A stretch of 64,000 bases of DNA from Shinella zoogloeoides (lineage in GTDB: Bacteria > Pseudomonadota > Alphaproteobacteria > Rhizobiales > Rhizobiaceae): assembly GCF_033705735.1 (NCBI RefSeq), contig NZ_CP131131.1:992001-1056000 (forward strand), written 5' to 3'. The notes below the pieces were generated by a model. The model was not told the DNA's origin. It made no database searches and was given only the letters and a program-made list of their open reading frames with translations. Of this stretch, positions 38,352-47,918 are shown piece after piece. The translations under genes were made by a program, and so were the position numbers. The stretch's first letter is position 1, and each line of letters starts with the position of its first letter.

Positions 38352-39485
38352 ATGGACGGCGTGACGAGAACAGACAGGCAGAGCGAAGCGGCCGGCGCCG
38401 GTGGCGCATCGGGCTACCTGACCATCGATCTGGCGGCCCTTGCCCGCAACTATGAACGGCTCTGTGCCGAGGTCGCGCCGGCACGTGCCGCGGCCGTCGT
38501 CAAGGCCGATGCCTATGGGCTCGGCGCCGCCCGGGTCGCCGAAAGGCTCTATGCCCATGGCTGCCGCGATTTCTTCGTCGCGCAATTCGTCGAGGCCCTC
38601 GCCCTGCGTCCGCTGCTTGCCGCCGACGCGACCGTCTTCGTGTTGAACGGCCTCCAGCCCGGCAATGAATTCCCCGCCGCGCGGGACGGTATCGTGCCGG
38701 TCATCAACTCGCTGGAGCAGTGGCGGCAATGGGCGGATGCCGCCCGGATGCTCGCCCGCAGGCTGCCGGCGGTCCTGCAATTCGACACCGGCATGTCGCG
38801 CCTCGGCGTGCCGCCGGAAGAGCGGGCCGCCCTTGCCGAACTGGTGAAGTCTGAAGGCGGGATCGACATTCTCTTCGTCATGAGCCACCTTGCCTCCGCC
38901 GACGATGCGGACAGCGACCAGAACGCCGGTCAGCTTGCCGAGATGGAGCGCGTTACGGCGGACTTCCCGCAGTTTCTCGTCTGCTTTGCCAATTCCGGCG
39001 GCGTCTTCCTCGGCAAGACCTATCACGGCGTGCTCGCCCGTCCCGGCATCGCGCTTTACGGCGGCGCGCCGACGGCAGGACGCGCCAACCCCATGGAGCC
39101 CGTCGTGCGTCTCGACATCGCCGTGGTGCAGACGCGCACCGTGCCCGCCGGCACGCGCATCGGCTACAGCGGCACGCATGTCACGACCGGCTCCACCCGC
39201 CTTGCCACCATCGCGGCCGGCTATGCCGACGGCATGCTGCGCAGCCTTTCGGACCGCGGCGCCGTCTTCTGCGATGGCGTTCGCCTGCCCATCGTCGGCC
39301 GCGTCTCGATGGACAGCATCACCATCGACGTCTCCGCCCTGCCGGAAGGACGCCTCAAGCTCGGCAGCCTCGTGGAAGTGCTTGGCTCGCACCAGACGCT
39401 GGAGGACGTGGCGCGCGATGCTGGCACCATTGCCTACGAGATCCTGACCAGCCTCGGCCACCGATACGAGCGGCAATACCGCTAG
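38352..39485 (+). CDS. dadX: Alanine racemase, catabolic type
   Basis: PLP enzyme of 377 residues interconverting L- and D-alanine. VVKADAYGLGAARVAERL carries the PLP Lys; FDTGMSRLG, LARPGIALYGG, GYSGTHV (catalytic Tyr region) and RVSMDSITIDVS are as expected. GGAGG precedes ATG. The location next to Lrp and dadA marks the catabolic copy (dadX/dadB) rather than the one for peptidoglycan. The 83-bp gap to dadA contains an inverted repeat (GGCAG..TCGCGG / CCGCGA.CTGCC) and an A-rich run, which could adjust the two levels. Confidence 0.93.
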   Translation: MDGVTRTDRQSEAAGAGGASGYLTIDLAALARNYERLCAEVAPARAAAVVKADAYGLGAARVAERLYAHGCRDFFVAQFVEALALRPLLAADATVFVLNGLQPGNEFPAARDGIVPVINSLEQWRQWADAARMLARRLPAVLQFDTGMSRLGVPPEERAALAELVKSEGGIDILFVMSHLASADDADSDQNAGQLAEMERVTADFPQFLVCFANSGGVFLGKTYHGVLARPGIALYGGAPTAGRANPMEPVVRLDIAVVQTRTVPAGTRIGYSGTHVTTGSTRLATIAAGYADGMLRSLSDRGAVFCDGVRLPIVGRVSMDSITIDVSALPEGRLKLGSLVEVLGSHQTLEDVARDAGTIAYEILTSLGHRYERQYR

Positions 39486-39568
39486 GGCAGGTTCGCGGAA
39501 AACATCCGCCGTTCCCGCGACTGCCTTGAAAACAAAAAACAAAGCCTTTTCTTTCCAATGAGGATACC

Positions 39569-40819
39569 ATGAAAGTCATCGTTCTCGGCGCCGGCATCGT
39601 CGGCGTCACGTCGGCCTACCAGCTTGCCAAGGCGGGGCATGAGGTCACGGTCGTCGACCGCCAGCCCGGCCCGGCGCTGGAGACCAGTTTCGCCAATGCC
39701 GGCGAGGTCTCCTTCGGCTATTGCTCGCCCTGGGCCGCGCCCGGCATTCCGATGAAGGCGCTGAAATGGCTGTTCATGGAACACGCACCGCTGATTCTTC
39801 GCCCGAAGGTCGATGGCGCCATGCTGTCCTGGATGGTGAAGATGCTCCGCAACTGCACCTCCGGCCGCTACGCCATCAACAAGAGCCGCATGCTGCGCCT
39901 TGCCGACTACAGCCGCATCTCCATCGCCGCGCTGCGCGAGGAAACGGGCATCGCCTATGACGAGCGCATGCAGGGCACCTTGCAGCTCTTCCGTACCCAG
40001 GCGCAGCTCGACGCCTCGGCCAAGGACGTCAAGGCGCTCGCCGCCGACGGCATTCCCTATGAAGTGCTCGATCCCGAGGGCTGCATCCGCGTCGAGCCGG
40101 CGCTGAGGCACGTGCGCGAGAAGATCGTCGGTGGCCTGCTGACGCCCAAGGACGAGACCGGCGACTGCTTCAAGTTCTCCAATGCGCTGGCCGCGAAGGC
40201 CGAGGCGCTTGGCGTGCGCTTCAACTATGGCAGCATCATCCGCGGGCTCGATGTGGAGGGCGGCCGTGTGCGTGGCGTCATCACCGCACATGGCAGGCTG
40301 GAGGCCGACGCCGTCGTCGTGGCGCTCGGCAGCTTCTCGCCGCTCCTCGTCAAGCCGCACGACATCCACCTGCCGGTCTATCCGGTCAAGGGCTACTCGC
40401 TGACGATCCCGATCGTCGATGCCTCGCGCGCGCCGGAATCGACCGTCATGGACGAGACCTTCAAGATCGCCATCACCCGCCTCGGCGACCGCATCCGCGT
40501 CGGCGGCATGGCGGAAATCTCCGGCTATACCAACGATCTTGGCGAGCCGCGCCGCCTCACGCTTCAGCACTCCGTCACCGACCTCTTCCCCGGCGGCGAC
40601 ATTTCCAAGGCCAGCTTCTGGTCCGGCCTGCGCCCGATGACGCCGGACGGAACGCCGGTCATCGGCCCGACGAAGATCGCCGGCCTCTTCCTCAATACCG
40701 GCCACGGCACGCTCGGCTGGACGATGAGCTCCGGCTCCGCCCGCGTCATCGCCGACCTCGTCTCGGGCAAAAAGCCGGACATCGACGCAACGGACCTCGC
40801 GATCGCCCGCTACGCCTGA
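39569..40819 (+). CDS. dadA: D-amino-acid dehydrogenase
   Basis: Membrane-associated FAD enzyme of 416 residues that oxidises D-alanine and other D-amino acids to keto acids and passes electrons to quinone. The FAD dinucleotide site is [29 protein letters not shown] in outline; [32 protein letters not shown] and [17 protein letters not shown], ending in [23 protein letters not shown], match DadA. ATG follows GAGGA. With dadX it forms the L-Ala to pyruvate pathway. A strong terminator lies 35 bp later. Confidence 0.95.
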   Translation: MKVIVLGAGIVGVTSAYQLAKAGHEVTVVDRQPGPALETSFANAGEVSFGYCSPWAAPGIPMKALKWLFMEHAPLILRPKVDGAMLSWMVKMLRNCTSGRYAINKSRMLRLADYSRISIAALREETGIAYDERMQGTLQLFRTQAQLDASAKDVKALAADGIPYEVLDPEGCIRVEPALRHVREKIVGGLLTPKDETGDCFKFSNALAAKAEALGVRFNYGSIIRGLDVEGGRVRGVITAHGRLEADAVVVALGSFSPLLVKPHDIHLPVYPVKGYSLTIPIVDASRAPESTVMDETFKIAITRLGDRIRVGGMAEISGYTNDLGEPRRLTLQHSVTDLFPGGDISKASFWSGLRPMTPDGTPVIGPTKIAGLFLNTGHGTLGWTMSSGSARVIADLVSGKKPDIDATDLAIARYA

Positions 40820-40827
40820 AATAAAAA

Positions 40828-40845
40828 AGCGGCCTTTCGGCCGCT
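40828..40845 (-). terminator. Terminator for the minus-strand binding-protein gene
   Basis: AGCGGCC-TTTC-GGCCGCT is a 7-bp stem. On the minus strand it is followed by TTTTTT (AAAAAA at 40823-40828 on plus). It would end transcription of the downstream-facing LivK-type gene. Confidence 0.7.
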
Positions 40846-40853
40846 CCATGTGA

Positions 40854-40889
40854 AAAGGGCGGGAACCCGAGTTCCCGCCCTTTCTGTTT
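40854..40889 (+). terminator. Terminator after dadA
   Basis: A 13-bp perfect stem, AAAGGGCGGGAAC / GTTCCCGCCCTTT, with a CCGA loop is followed by CTGTTT. Transcripts from dadA pass the weaker hairpin first and stop here. Confidence 0.85.
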
Positions 40890-40895
40890 GCAGGC

Positions 40896-42011
40896 TTACT
40901 GGGCGATCGGGGCGTAGGCGCCGTTGCTCCAGCGGTTGATGTCGTAGCTGGCGTTCTTCAGGTCGCCCTTCTCGTCGAAGGTGACGGTGCCGACGACGGT
41001 GTCGATCGACTGGCCGTTCTTCAGCGCCTCGGCAACCTTCGTCGGATCGTCCGAACCGGCGCGCTCGATGCCCTGCGCAAAGGCCTGGATGACGGCGTAG
41101 GAGAAGAGCGTGAAGCCTTCCGGCTTGAAGCCGCCGGACTTGATCTTCTCGACGGCTTCCTTCGCTTCGGGCTTGGCCTGCGGATCGGACGGGAAGACGA
41201 AGAGCGTGCCTTCGCCGGCCGGGCCTGCGACCTGCCAGAATTCGGGCGATGCGATGGAATCGGGCATGATGAGCTGGAACTTGTAGTTCTGCTCGGCCGC
41301 CTGGCGCAGCATGAGGCCCGCTTCCGGGTGATAGCCGCCGAAATAGACGACATCGACCTTGGCGTCCTTCAGCTTCGTCACCAGCGCATTGTAGTCCTTC
41401 TCGCCCGGATTGATGCCTTCGGCGAGAACTTCCTTGAGGCCCTTCTCGTTCATGGTGGCGCGCACGGCGTCGGCGACGCCCTGGCCGTAGGCCGTCTTGT
41501 CATGCAGGACGGCGACGTTCTTGCCGGCATATTGCTGGGCGATCCACGGGCCGATGAAGGCGCCCTGGGCATCGTCGCGGGTGTAGAGACGCATGATGTT
41601 GGCCCAGCCCTTGGCGGCGGCATCGTCCGTCATGACCGGGTTGGAGGAAGCGGGGCTCATCATCAGCGTGCCGTTTTCGGCATAGACAGCGGAGGCCGGA
41701 ATGCTCGAGCCCGAGCAGGCGTGGCCGTCGACGAAGCCGATGCCGGCGGCCGTGATGCGGTTGGCCACGGAGACCGCCTGCTTCGGGTCGCACTGGTCGT
41801 CCTCGAACTGCAGCTTGATCTGGCGGCCGAGCACGCCGCCCTTGCCGTTGATGGCGTCGGCAGCAGCCTGCGCGCCCTGCTTGAACTGGTCGCCGATCGT
41901 GGCGAGCGGCCCGGTCATGGGGCCGGCCACGGCGATGGTCAGGTCATCCGCCCGCGCGGCCGTTGCCATGACGAGGCCGAGGGCCGTGCCGAGGATCAGA
42001 ATGCTTTTCAT
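40896..42011 (-). CDS. Branched-chain amino acid-type (LivJ/LivK) binding protein
   Basis: Periplasmic binding protein of 371 residues. Signal peptide MKSILILGTALGLVMATAARA precedes DDLTIAVAGPMTGPLATIGDQFKQGAQAAADAINGKGG in outline, the Peripl_BP_6 start. A Cys pair in FEDDQCDP and DGHACSGS is as in LivJ/K. ATG at 42011 has AGGGGAG ten bases before it. No LIV permease or ATPase genes are here, so it must use components encoded elsewhere. It lies 64 bp after soxG on the same strand, so it may be part of the sox transcript. Confidence 0.9.
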   Translation of the reverse strand: MKSILILGTALGLVMATAARADDLTIAVAGPMTGPLATIGDQFKQGAQAAADAINGKGGVLGRQIKLQFEDDQCDPKQAVSVANRITAAGIGFVDGHACSGSSIPASAVYAENGTLMMSPASSNPVMTDDAAAKGWANIMRLYTRDDAQGAFIGPWIAQQYAGKNVAVLHDKTAYGQGVADAVRATMNEKGLKEVLAEGINPGEKDYNALVTKLKDAKVDVVYFGGYHPEAGLMLRQAAEQNYKFQLIMPDSIASPEFWQVAGPAGEGTLFVFPSDPQAKPEAKEAVEKIKSGGFKPEGFTLFSYAVIQAFAQGIERAGSDDPTKVAEALKNGQSIDTVVGTVTFDEKGDLKNASYDINRWSNGAYAPIAQ

Positions 42012-42075
42012 ATAGTTCAACTCCCCTTTGCGCCCGCACCATTGCGGGTCGTTCTTGTTCGAAACCGGGTTCTCC

Positions 42076-42618
42076 TCAGCCCCCGCCGGCCCTGCTCGAA
42101 AGCAGCGGCTGGCGTTCCATCCATTCCCATAGATAAGCAGCAAGTCCCCGGTCCACGTGGATGCGCAATGTCTGCATATCCCCGTGGAAATAGACACTGC
42201 ATGTCAGGCCGCAAAACTGCAAGGCCGCACAGGGGCCGCCATTATCGGGATCGACAGCCGTCGTGCGGGCGATGAGATCGCGGACACCCTGCCCGCGCGC
42301 TTCGAGGACGCGCAGTGCCGAGCCTACCGCCGTCACGGCATAGCCCTCATCGTGCCATCCGGCCGGGCATTCGGAGGCCGGAACGCCCACGGCGAGCAGT
42401 CGGTCGCGGGCAACGCGCACCGCATACCGCCCGCCGGAGGCAAGCCCGAAGGCGCCGATATCGGTGCCAAGGCCGTGCCGGGCGAGAAAGCGCTCGATAT
42501 TGCCGCTGACGAGATGCTGCGGCAGGCCGGTGACGGCCCGGATGCGGAGCGACGGCGCGACGAGCAGCGCGTCCGCCCAGTCGGGTTCCGGCCGCCATTT
42601 GCGGGAATTGTCAAGCAT
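42076..42618 (-). CDS. soxG: Sarcosine oxidase gamma subunit
   Basis: Small subunit of heterotetrameric sarcosine oxidase, 180 residues, fold related to the T-protein/YgfZ folate-binding group. Visible are FGLASGGRYAVRVARDRLLAVG, a Ser/Cys-rich LQFCGLTCSVYFHGD and a C-terminal WEWM. The start overlaps the soxA stop by 8 bp. It completes the soxBDAG set. Confidence 0.85.
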   Translation of the reverse strand: MLDNSRKWRPEPDWADALLVAPSLRIRAVTGLPQHLVSGNIERFLARHGLGTDIGAFGLASGGRYAVRVARDRLLAVGVPASECPAGWHDEGYAVTAVGSALRVLEARGQGVRDLIARTTAVDPDNGGPCAALQFCGLTCSVYFHGDMQTLRIHVDRGLAAYLWEWMERQPLLSSRAGGG

Positions 42619-45418
42619 GGAGGCGGCCTCCTTCCGGATCGAAGGCGCAGGGCGCGACGATGCGGGCGTGTCGCACCTCCTTCAGATGCTGCAATTCGAT
42701 GACGTCGCCCATGCGCGAAAGGCCGCGCTCGATGAGGCCGAGCGCGATCGGCCGCTGAAGCGCGGGGCTGAAATAGCTCGACGTGACATAGCCCGTGCTG
42801 CGCAGGCTGCCCGACGCCCGCTCGATACCGTGCGCGCCGGTCGGCAGCGCGCCCTTGCCGTCCACCGCCTCGAGCCCGACGAACTGCCGGCGATCGGCTC
42901 GCGCGGCATCCTCGGTGATCAGCGAACGGCGGCCGATGAACTCGACCTTCTTTCTTTCCAGCGGCGCGGCAAGGCCGAAATCCATCGGCCGGCTCGTTCC
43001 GTCCGTGTCCTTGCCGATGACGACATAGCCCTTTTCCGCGCGCAGGATCATGAGCGCTTCGAGGCCGAGCAGCGTCGCGCCGTAAGCCTCGCCCTCCCGC
43101 CGCAGCCGCGACCAGAGCGCGGCGGCATGGTCGGCCGGAACGGAGATCTCGTAGGACCGTTCGCCGGTGAAGCTGACGCGGGCGATCCGCACCGGGGCTC
43201 CTTCGAACGCGCCGGAGACGACGGCCATATGAGGCAGGGCCGCATCGTCGAGCGCCGCATTCAGGCCGAGCGCGGCGATCAGCGCCGGCGCTTCGCGGCC
43301 GGACACCGTCAGCGTTGCCATTTCCGCTGTCGCATTGTGGATGAAGATGCGGCTGCGGTCGAAACGGTCCTGCCGCCATTCCTCCAGCAGGGCGTGCACG
43401 CCCGCCACATGGGAGGAGGAGCAGGAGACGACGAAGCGGTTCTCGTCGAGGCGCACCAGCACGCCGTCGTCATAGATATTGCCGGCCTCGCTGAGGATGA
43501 AGCCGTAGCGGCAACGGCCGGGCGAAAGCGTCGAGACGGTGTTGTAATAGATGAAGTCGAGGAAGGGCGCGGCATCCGGGCCGATGACCTCGATCTTGCC
43601 GAGGGGCGAGCCGTCGAAGAGCGCAATGCCCTTGCGCGCCGCCGCGGCCTCGGCCTGGATGCGGGCCTCCGCGGGGCCTTCGCCATAATAGGCCGGCCGC
43701 AGCCAGCCGCCATATTCGCGGAAGACGGCGCCATCCGCCCGGTGCTCCCTTTCGAGCGGCAGGCGGCGCAGCGGGTTCATGAGCGTGCCGGACCGGGCGC
43801 CCGCGAAGGAGGCGAGCGGAACCGGCGTGAAGGGCGGGCGATAGGTCGTCGTGCCGACTTCGGGAATACGGCGGCCGGTGATCTCGGCCATCAGCGCGAG
43901 GCCGTTGACATTCGAGGTCTTGCCCTGGTCGGTCGCCATGCCGAGCGTGGTATAGCGCTTCAGGTGCTCGACGGAGACGAAGTTTTCCCGGACGGCCAGT
44001 TCCACGTCCTTGGCGGTGACGTCGTTCTGCAGGTCGATCCAGACCCGCTCCTTCGCCCCGGGCTTCGGCCATGCGGCGACGATGCCGAAATCGCGGGTCG
44101 CCCCCTCCGCAAGCTCCGCCGGAAGGCCGAAATCGCCGGCCGCGGCCCCGACCACCTCGACGCCCTCCACCGGCCGGCCGGGCACGAAGGCGAGAATGTC
44201 GTCGCGCCAGTCGAGCTTGCCCTGTGCCTGGCAATAGAGATGCACGGTCGGCGTGAAGCCGCCGGAAACGAGCACCGCATCCGCCTCCAGCACGCTGCCA
44301 TTGGAAAGCCGGACGGCGCTGACGGTGCCGCGGCCGCTCGCAGAGACGACGGTGAGGCCCTTCAGCACCCGCAGCCCGGTGGGTGCCGGGGCATCGGGGC
44401 GATAGTCGACGACGGTGACCTCGGCGCCGGTGCCCGCCAGCGCTTCCGCCGCCTCATAGGCAAGGCCGTTATTGGTGGCGACGACGATCTTGCGCCCGGC
44501 GACGACGCCGAAGCGGCGGAGATAGACGAGCGCGGCCTCCGCCGACATGATGCCCGGCAGGTCGTTGTTGCCGAATGGCAGCGGCCGTTCGATGGCGCCG
44601 GTGGCGAGCACGGTGGACCCGGCGCGGACCCGCCAGAGCCGGTCCGGCGCACCATCCGCGCCCTTCTGGCTGAGGCCGATGAGGCGGTGGTCGTAGATGC
44701 CGAAAGCCGTGGTTCCTGCCAGCACCAGTGCGCCTGCCTCCACGAGTTCCGCTGCGACGTCCGCAGCCCACTCCGCCCCCGGCTTGCCCTCGATGGTCGC
44801 CGCGCGATGAAGAAGGCTGCCGCCCACCTGCCGCCCGTCGTCGCAAAGCACGACCCGCCGGCCCTCCCGCAGAGCCTTGCGCGCCGCGAGCAAGCCCGAG
44901 GGCCCGGCGCCGACCACCAGCACGTCGCAATGATGGTTGACCTGTTCGGCAAAGGACGGCTCGCGCAAGCCGGCATCCAGCGTCCCGAGGCCGGCCATCT
45001 GCCGGATACGCGGCTCGAACAGGTGCCAGTCGGGGAACATGAAGGTCTTGTAGTAGAAGGCCGCCGGGATGAAGCGCGAGAAGGCGTCGAGGAAGGCGTG
45101 GCGATCCTTCTCGGCGCTCGGATCGGCATTGACGCTGCGCACGGCGAGGCCATCGGCGGCCGGAACCTGCGTCGCCCGCGTGTTCGGCATGGCACCGACG
45201 ATGTCGACCAGCGCGTTCGGTTCTTCGACGCCGGCGCCCCAGAGGCCGCGAGGGCGGTGATACTTGAAGCTGCGGCCGAGGACGGAAACACCGCCCGCCA
45301 GCAGCGCGGAGGCGACGGTATCGCCCGCAAACCCATCCACCATCTTGCCGTCGAAGGTGAAGCGCAGCGGCCGCGTCCTGTCGATGGCCGTCCCGCCCTC
45401 AGTGCGCCAAGCGGTCAT
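42611..45418 (-). CDS. soxA: Sarcosine oxidase alpha subunit
   Basis: Large subunit, 935 residues, binding NAD and, at the interface with beta, FMN. N-terminal ferredoxin-like part FAGDTVASALLAGGVSVLGRSFKYHRPRG in outline; dinucleotide fold CDVLVVGAGPSGLLAARKAL at about residue 165; GcvT-type folate domain from about 560 (RRLPLEREHRADGAVFREYGGWLRP..). The folate domain captures the formaldehyde equivalent as methylene-THF. Length is slightly below the usual 960-1000. ATG at 45418 lies inside the soxD end, giving a 20-bp overlap. Confidence 0.93.
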   Translation of the reverse strand: MTAWRTEGGTAIDRTRPLRFTFDGKMVDGFAGDTVASALLAGGVSVLGRSFKYHRPRGLWGAGVEEPNALVDIVGAMPNTRATQVPAADGLAVRSVNADPSAEKDRHAFLDAFSRFIPAAFYYKTFMFPDWHLFEPRIRQMAGLGTLDAGLREPSFAEQVNHHCDVLVVGAGPSGLLAARKALREGRRVVLCDDGRQVGGSLLHRAATIEGKPGAEWAADVAAELVEAGALVLAGTTAFGIYDHRLIGLSQKGADGAPDRLWRVRAGSTVLATGAIERPLPFGNNDLPGIMSAEAALVYLRRFGVVAGRKIVVATNNGLAYEAAEALAGTGAEVTVVDYRPDAPAPTGLRVLKGLTVVSASGRGTVSAVRLSNGSVLEADAVLVSGGFTPTVHLYCQAQGKLDWRDDILAFVPGRPVEGVEVVGAAAGDFGLPAELAEGATRDFGIVAAWPKPGAKERVWIDLQNDVTAKDVELAVRENFVSVEHLKRYTTLGMATDQGKTSNVNGLALMAEITGRRIPEVGTTTYRPPFTPVPLASFAGARSGTLMNPLRRLPLEREHRADGAVFREYGGWLRPAYYGEGPAEARIQAEAAAARKGIALFDGSPLGKIEVIGPDAAPFLDFIYYNTVSTLSPGRCRYGFILSEAGNIYDDGVLVRLDENRFVVSCSSSHVAGVHALLEEWRQDRFDRSRIFIHNATAEMATLTVSGREAPALIAALGLNAALDDAALPHMAVVSGAFEGAPVRIARVSFTGERSYEISVPADHAAALWSRLRREGEAYGATLLGLEALMILRAEKGYVVIGKDTDGTSRPMDFGLAAPLERKKVEFIGRRSLITEDAARADRRQFVGLEAVDGKGALPTGAHGIERASGSLRSTGYVTSSYFSPALQRPIALGLIERGLSRMGDVIELQHLKEVRHARIVAPCAFDPEGGRLHA

Positions 45419-45683
45419 CGCCGTCTCCTTCCGTCAGCGCGAAGGACCGCGCAATGCCGTGGTGCACCGTGTCGCGCTCCATGCGGAACACTTCGCCGCA
45501 GGTCATGTGCATCCAGATCTCGTTTGCCGCGCCGCGCAGGTTGTTCCGTTCATGAAGGTAGGCGGTCCATTCGCCATCCGTAACGTCGCGAAAACCTTCC
45601 GGGCGGTGGTTGCCAGCGTCGCCGCCGAAGTGGAATTCCGTCTCGGAACGCGGCCCGCAGAAGGGGCATGGGAAAAGCTGCAT
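45399..45683 (-). CDS. soxD: Sarcosine oxidase delta subunit
   Basis: Zinc-binding small subunit of 94 residues. CPFCGPRSETEFHFGGDA carries the first Cys pair and HMTCGEVFRMERDT a further Cys; these bind one Zn in known SoxD. It lies between soxB (9-bp gap) and soxA (20-bp overlap), the standard order. Confidence 0.92.
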   Translation of the reverse strand: MQLFPCPFCGPRSETEFHFGGDAGNHRPEGFRDVTDGEWTAYLHERNNLRGAANEIWMHMTCGEVFRMERDTVHHGIARSFALTEGDGDDRLAH

Positions 45684-45692
45684 CCGGTCCTC

Positions 45693-46946
45693 CTAATGCG
45701 CGATGCCGGAGCCGGCGGCCTCGTCGATCAGCCGTCCGCGGGCGAAGCGGTCGAGATCGAAGGGGCGGCTGACGTCGTGGTGCTTGCCGGTGGCGAGCAG
45801 ATTGGCGAGCAGCGTGCCGCCCGCGGGGATCGCCTTGAAGCCACCCGTCCCCCAGCCGCAATTGAGGAAGAGGCCGGGCAGCGGGCTTTCGCCCAGGATC
45901 GGCGAGGAATCCGGCGTGACGTCGACGATGCCGGCCCATTGCCGCATCAACCGCAATTGCCGGAAGCTCGGGAACATTTCCAGCAGCCCCGAGATCACCG
46001 TCTCCAGCATCGGCAGGTTGCCGCGCTGGCCGTAGGAGGGAACGCGGTCAAGCCCGCCGCCGACGACGAGCTCGCCCTTGTCCGACTGGCTGGCATAGGT
46101 GCCGGTGGCCGGCGACAGGACGACCGTATCGAGCGCCGGCTTGATCGGCTCGGAAACGCAGGCCTGCAAGGCATAGGAGGTGATCGGCAGGCGGAAGCCG
46201 GCCTTGGCCGCAAGGTGGGACGAATGGCCGGCGATGACCATGCCGACCCGCTCGGCGCGGATCTCGCCGCGGCTCGTCTTCACGCCGCGGCATCGACCGC
46301 CCTCGATGAGGAACTCCTCGACCTCGCAGGACTGGATGATATCGACGCCCAGCCGGTCGGCGGCGCGCGCATAGCCCCAGGCGACCGCATCGTGCCGCGC
46401 CGTGCCGGCCCTGCCCTGCCAGACGCCGCCGAAGACCGGGTAGCGCGCATCGGGCGACATGTCGAGCAGCGGCAGCACGCGTCGCACGTCCTCGATGCCG
46501 AAGAGCTCGGCATCCGTGCCGTTGATCTGCATGGCATTGACGGTGCGCGCCGCCATCTCCATCTCCGCCTCGCTGTGGGCGAGCGTGATAATGCCGCGCT
46601 GGGAAAGCATGATATTGTAGTTGAGGTCGCGGCCAAGCCCTTCATAGAGCTTCAGGGCCATCTCGTAGAGCGCCGTGCTCTCGGGGAAGAAGTAGTTGGA
46701 GCGCACGACCGTCGTGTTGCGCCCCGTATTGCCGCCGCCGAGCCAGCCCTTCTCGATGACTGCCACATTGCGGATATTGTGGACCTTGGCGAGATAGTAC
46801 GCCGTCGCCAGCCCATGCCCGCCGCCGCCGATGATGAGGATGTCGTAGCGCGGCTTCGGCTGGGGCGAGCGCCACGCCTGCTGCCAGCCTTTCTGGCCGG
46901 CAAGCCCTTCCTTGAAGAGTGAAAGCGCCGAGTAATGCCGCGTCAT
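45693..46946 (-). CDS. soxB: Sarcosine oxidase beta subunit
   Basis: Catalytic flavoprotein subunit, 417 residues, oxidising sarcosine to glycine with FAD and covalent FMN. It has YDILIIGGGGHGLATAYYLAKVH and GWLGGGNTGRNTTVVRSNYF for FAD; His and other residues in this area bind FMN in known SoxB. QWAGIVDVTPDSSPILGESPLPGLFLNCGWGTGGFKA is the C-terminal match. First gene of the sox operon, with GGAG upstream of ATG. Two candidate operator sites for the upstream TetR lie before it. Confidence 0.95.
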   Translation of the reverse strand: MTRHYSALSLFKEGLAGQKGWQQAWRSPQPKPRYDILIIGGGGHGLATAYYLAKVHNIRNVAVIEKGWLGGGNTGRNTTVVRSNYFFPESTALYEMALKLYEGLGRDLNYNIMLSQRGIITLAHSEAEMEMAARTVNAMQINGTDAELFGIEDVRRVLPLLDMSPDARYPVFGGVWQGRAGTARHDAVAWGYARAADRLGVDIIQSCEVEEFLIEGGRCRGVKTSRGEIRAERVGMVIAGHSSHLAAKAGFRLPITSYALQACVSEPIKPALDTVVLSPATGTYASQSDKGELVVGGGLDRVPSYGQRGNLPMLETVISGLLEMFPSFRQLRLMRQWAGIVDVTPDSSPILGESPLPGLFLNCGWGTGGFKAIPAGGTLLANLLATGKHHDVSRPFDLDRFARGRLIDEAAGSGIAH

Positions 46947-47066
46947 CGCACTCCATCCTTTGCAGGGTAGAGCCGCTTCGCCGAGAAAGCGACGGTCGGA
47001 TTTTTCCTCATGAATCCCCCTCCCGACAGGCCCGCGCCTGTCGTTGGATGAATTTCTTATCCTCTC

Positions 47067-47082
47067 TGTACATAAATGTCCA
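47067..47082. promoter_or_regulatory. Inverted-repeat site upstream of soxB
   Basis: TGTACAT-AA-ATGTCCA is an imperfect inverted repeat (6/7 matching arms) about 120 bp before soxB. Preceded by TC, it shares TCTGTACA with the site at 47142-47151. Confidence 0.45.
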
Positions 47083-47141
47083 TTGGGGCTCGGAAAACAT
47101 CCGCGCTCCTTCCACGCGAGTGCAAAGGGCTGGGGAAATCG

Positions 47142-47151
47142 TCTGTACAGA
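47142..47151. promoter_or_regulatory. Palindrome next to the TetR gene end
   Basis: TCTGTACAGA is a perfect 10-bp palindrome 12 bp beyond the TetR stop and about 195 bp before soxB. With the site at 47067-47082 it makes a candidate TetR operator pair. Confidence 0.45.
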
Positions 47152-47163
47152 GGTGAACGGAAA

Positions 47164-47811
47164 TCAGCCGTCGGGCAGCAGCCGGCGCATCACGGCAGTG
47201 AAATCCTCCACCTCGCCTTCCGTGGCCGGACGGCCGGTGAAGGTCAGGAGATAGGAGCGGAGGTGGCTGAGGCGCTCGTCGCGACTATCGCCGATGCCGA
47301 GCGTGAAATGGCCGACCTGCGTGAAATAGAGGACGCGCGCCCGGGTGAAGGCCTCTTCCTCCGGATAGTCGTAGCGCAGGAACATCCGCTTTATGGCGTC
47401 GATCCGCTGATCGTCCGCCTGCTCGACGACCGCGCGCACCGTGGCGTCGATGCGCCCCCAGGCGCGAACGGCGGCATCCAGTGGAGGATCGAAAAGCGCG
47501 GGATCGACCCAGCATTCGAAGATATGGCAGACGCCTTCATTGGCCGATGCGGCGGGACGCAGGGCGCGCTCGATGATCGGGCCGGTATTCTTGCGCAGCC
47601 AATGGTCCAGTAATTCGCGCTGCAAGGCGTGCAGATCTGTGAAGAACCAGTAGAAGCTGGAGCGCGACACGCCGAGCTTCTTTGCCAGGACCTGGATCTT
47701 GACGTGCCCGATGCTCTCTTCGACCAGTGCCTCGACGCCAGCCTCGATCCAGGCTTCGCGCGTCATGCGTCCGGCAGCCTGCTTCGCCCCGGAGGGCTTT
47801 CCTGCGCTCAC
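47164..47811 (-). CDS. TetR-family regulator
   Basis: Regulator of 215 residues. N-terminal helix-turn-helix: IEAGVEALVEESIGHVKIQVLAKKLGVSRSSFYWFFTDLHALQRELLDHW in outline. The C-terminal half is all-helical and ligand-specific. The start is probably GTG at 47811, with AGGGGA before it; ATG at 47766 (MTREAWIEAG) would cut only a basic tail. It lies between the peptide-type ABC genes and soxB on the same strand and could control either or both. Confidence 0.87.
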   Translation of the reverse strand: MSAGKPSGAKQAAGRMTREAWIEAGVEALVEESIGHVKIQVLAKKLGVSRSSFYWFFTDLHALQRELLDHWLRKNTGPIIERALRPAASANEGVCHIFECWVDPALFDPPLDAAVRAWGRIDATVRAVVEQADDQRIDAIKRMFLRYDYPEEEAFTRARVLYFTQVGHFTLGIGDSRDERLSHLRSYLLTFTGRPATEGEVEDFTAVMRRLLPDG

Positions 47812-47918
47812 CTCGTCCCCTCTGCTTCGTTCCACGGCGCCATCTTGCGCAAAGCCCGGTCGATGGCAAGGCGGGCGGACGTCAACAGCAAATAGCGGGA
47901 TCGCTTGCGTTCCGTGAC

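Noticed and set aside
42464..45583. A 1039-codon plus-strand frame opposite soxA and soxG
   Set aside because: It is the codon-phase shadow of soxA, rich in Arg, Gly and Ala without domains. The same holds for the plus-strand frame at 50343-53162 opposite the dpp-like genes.
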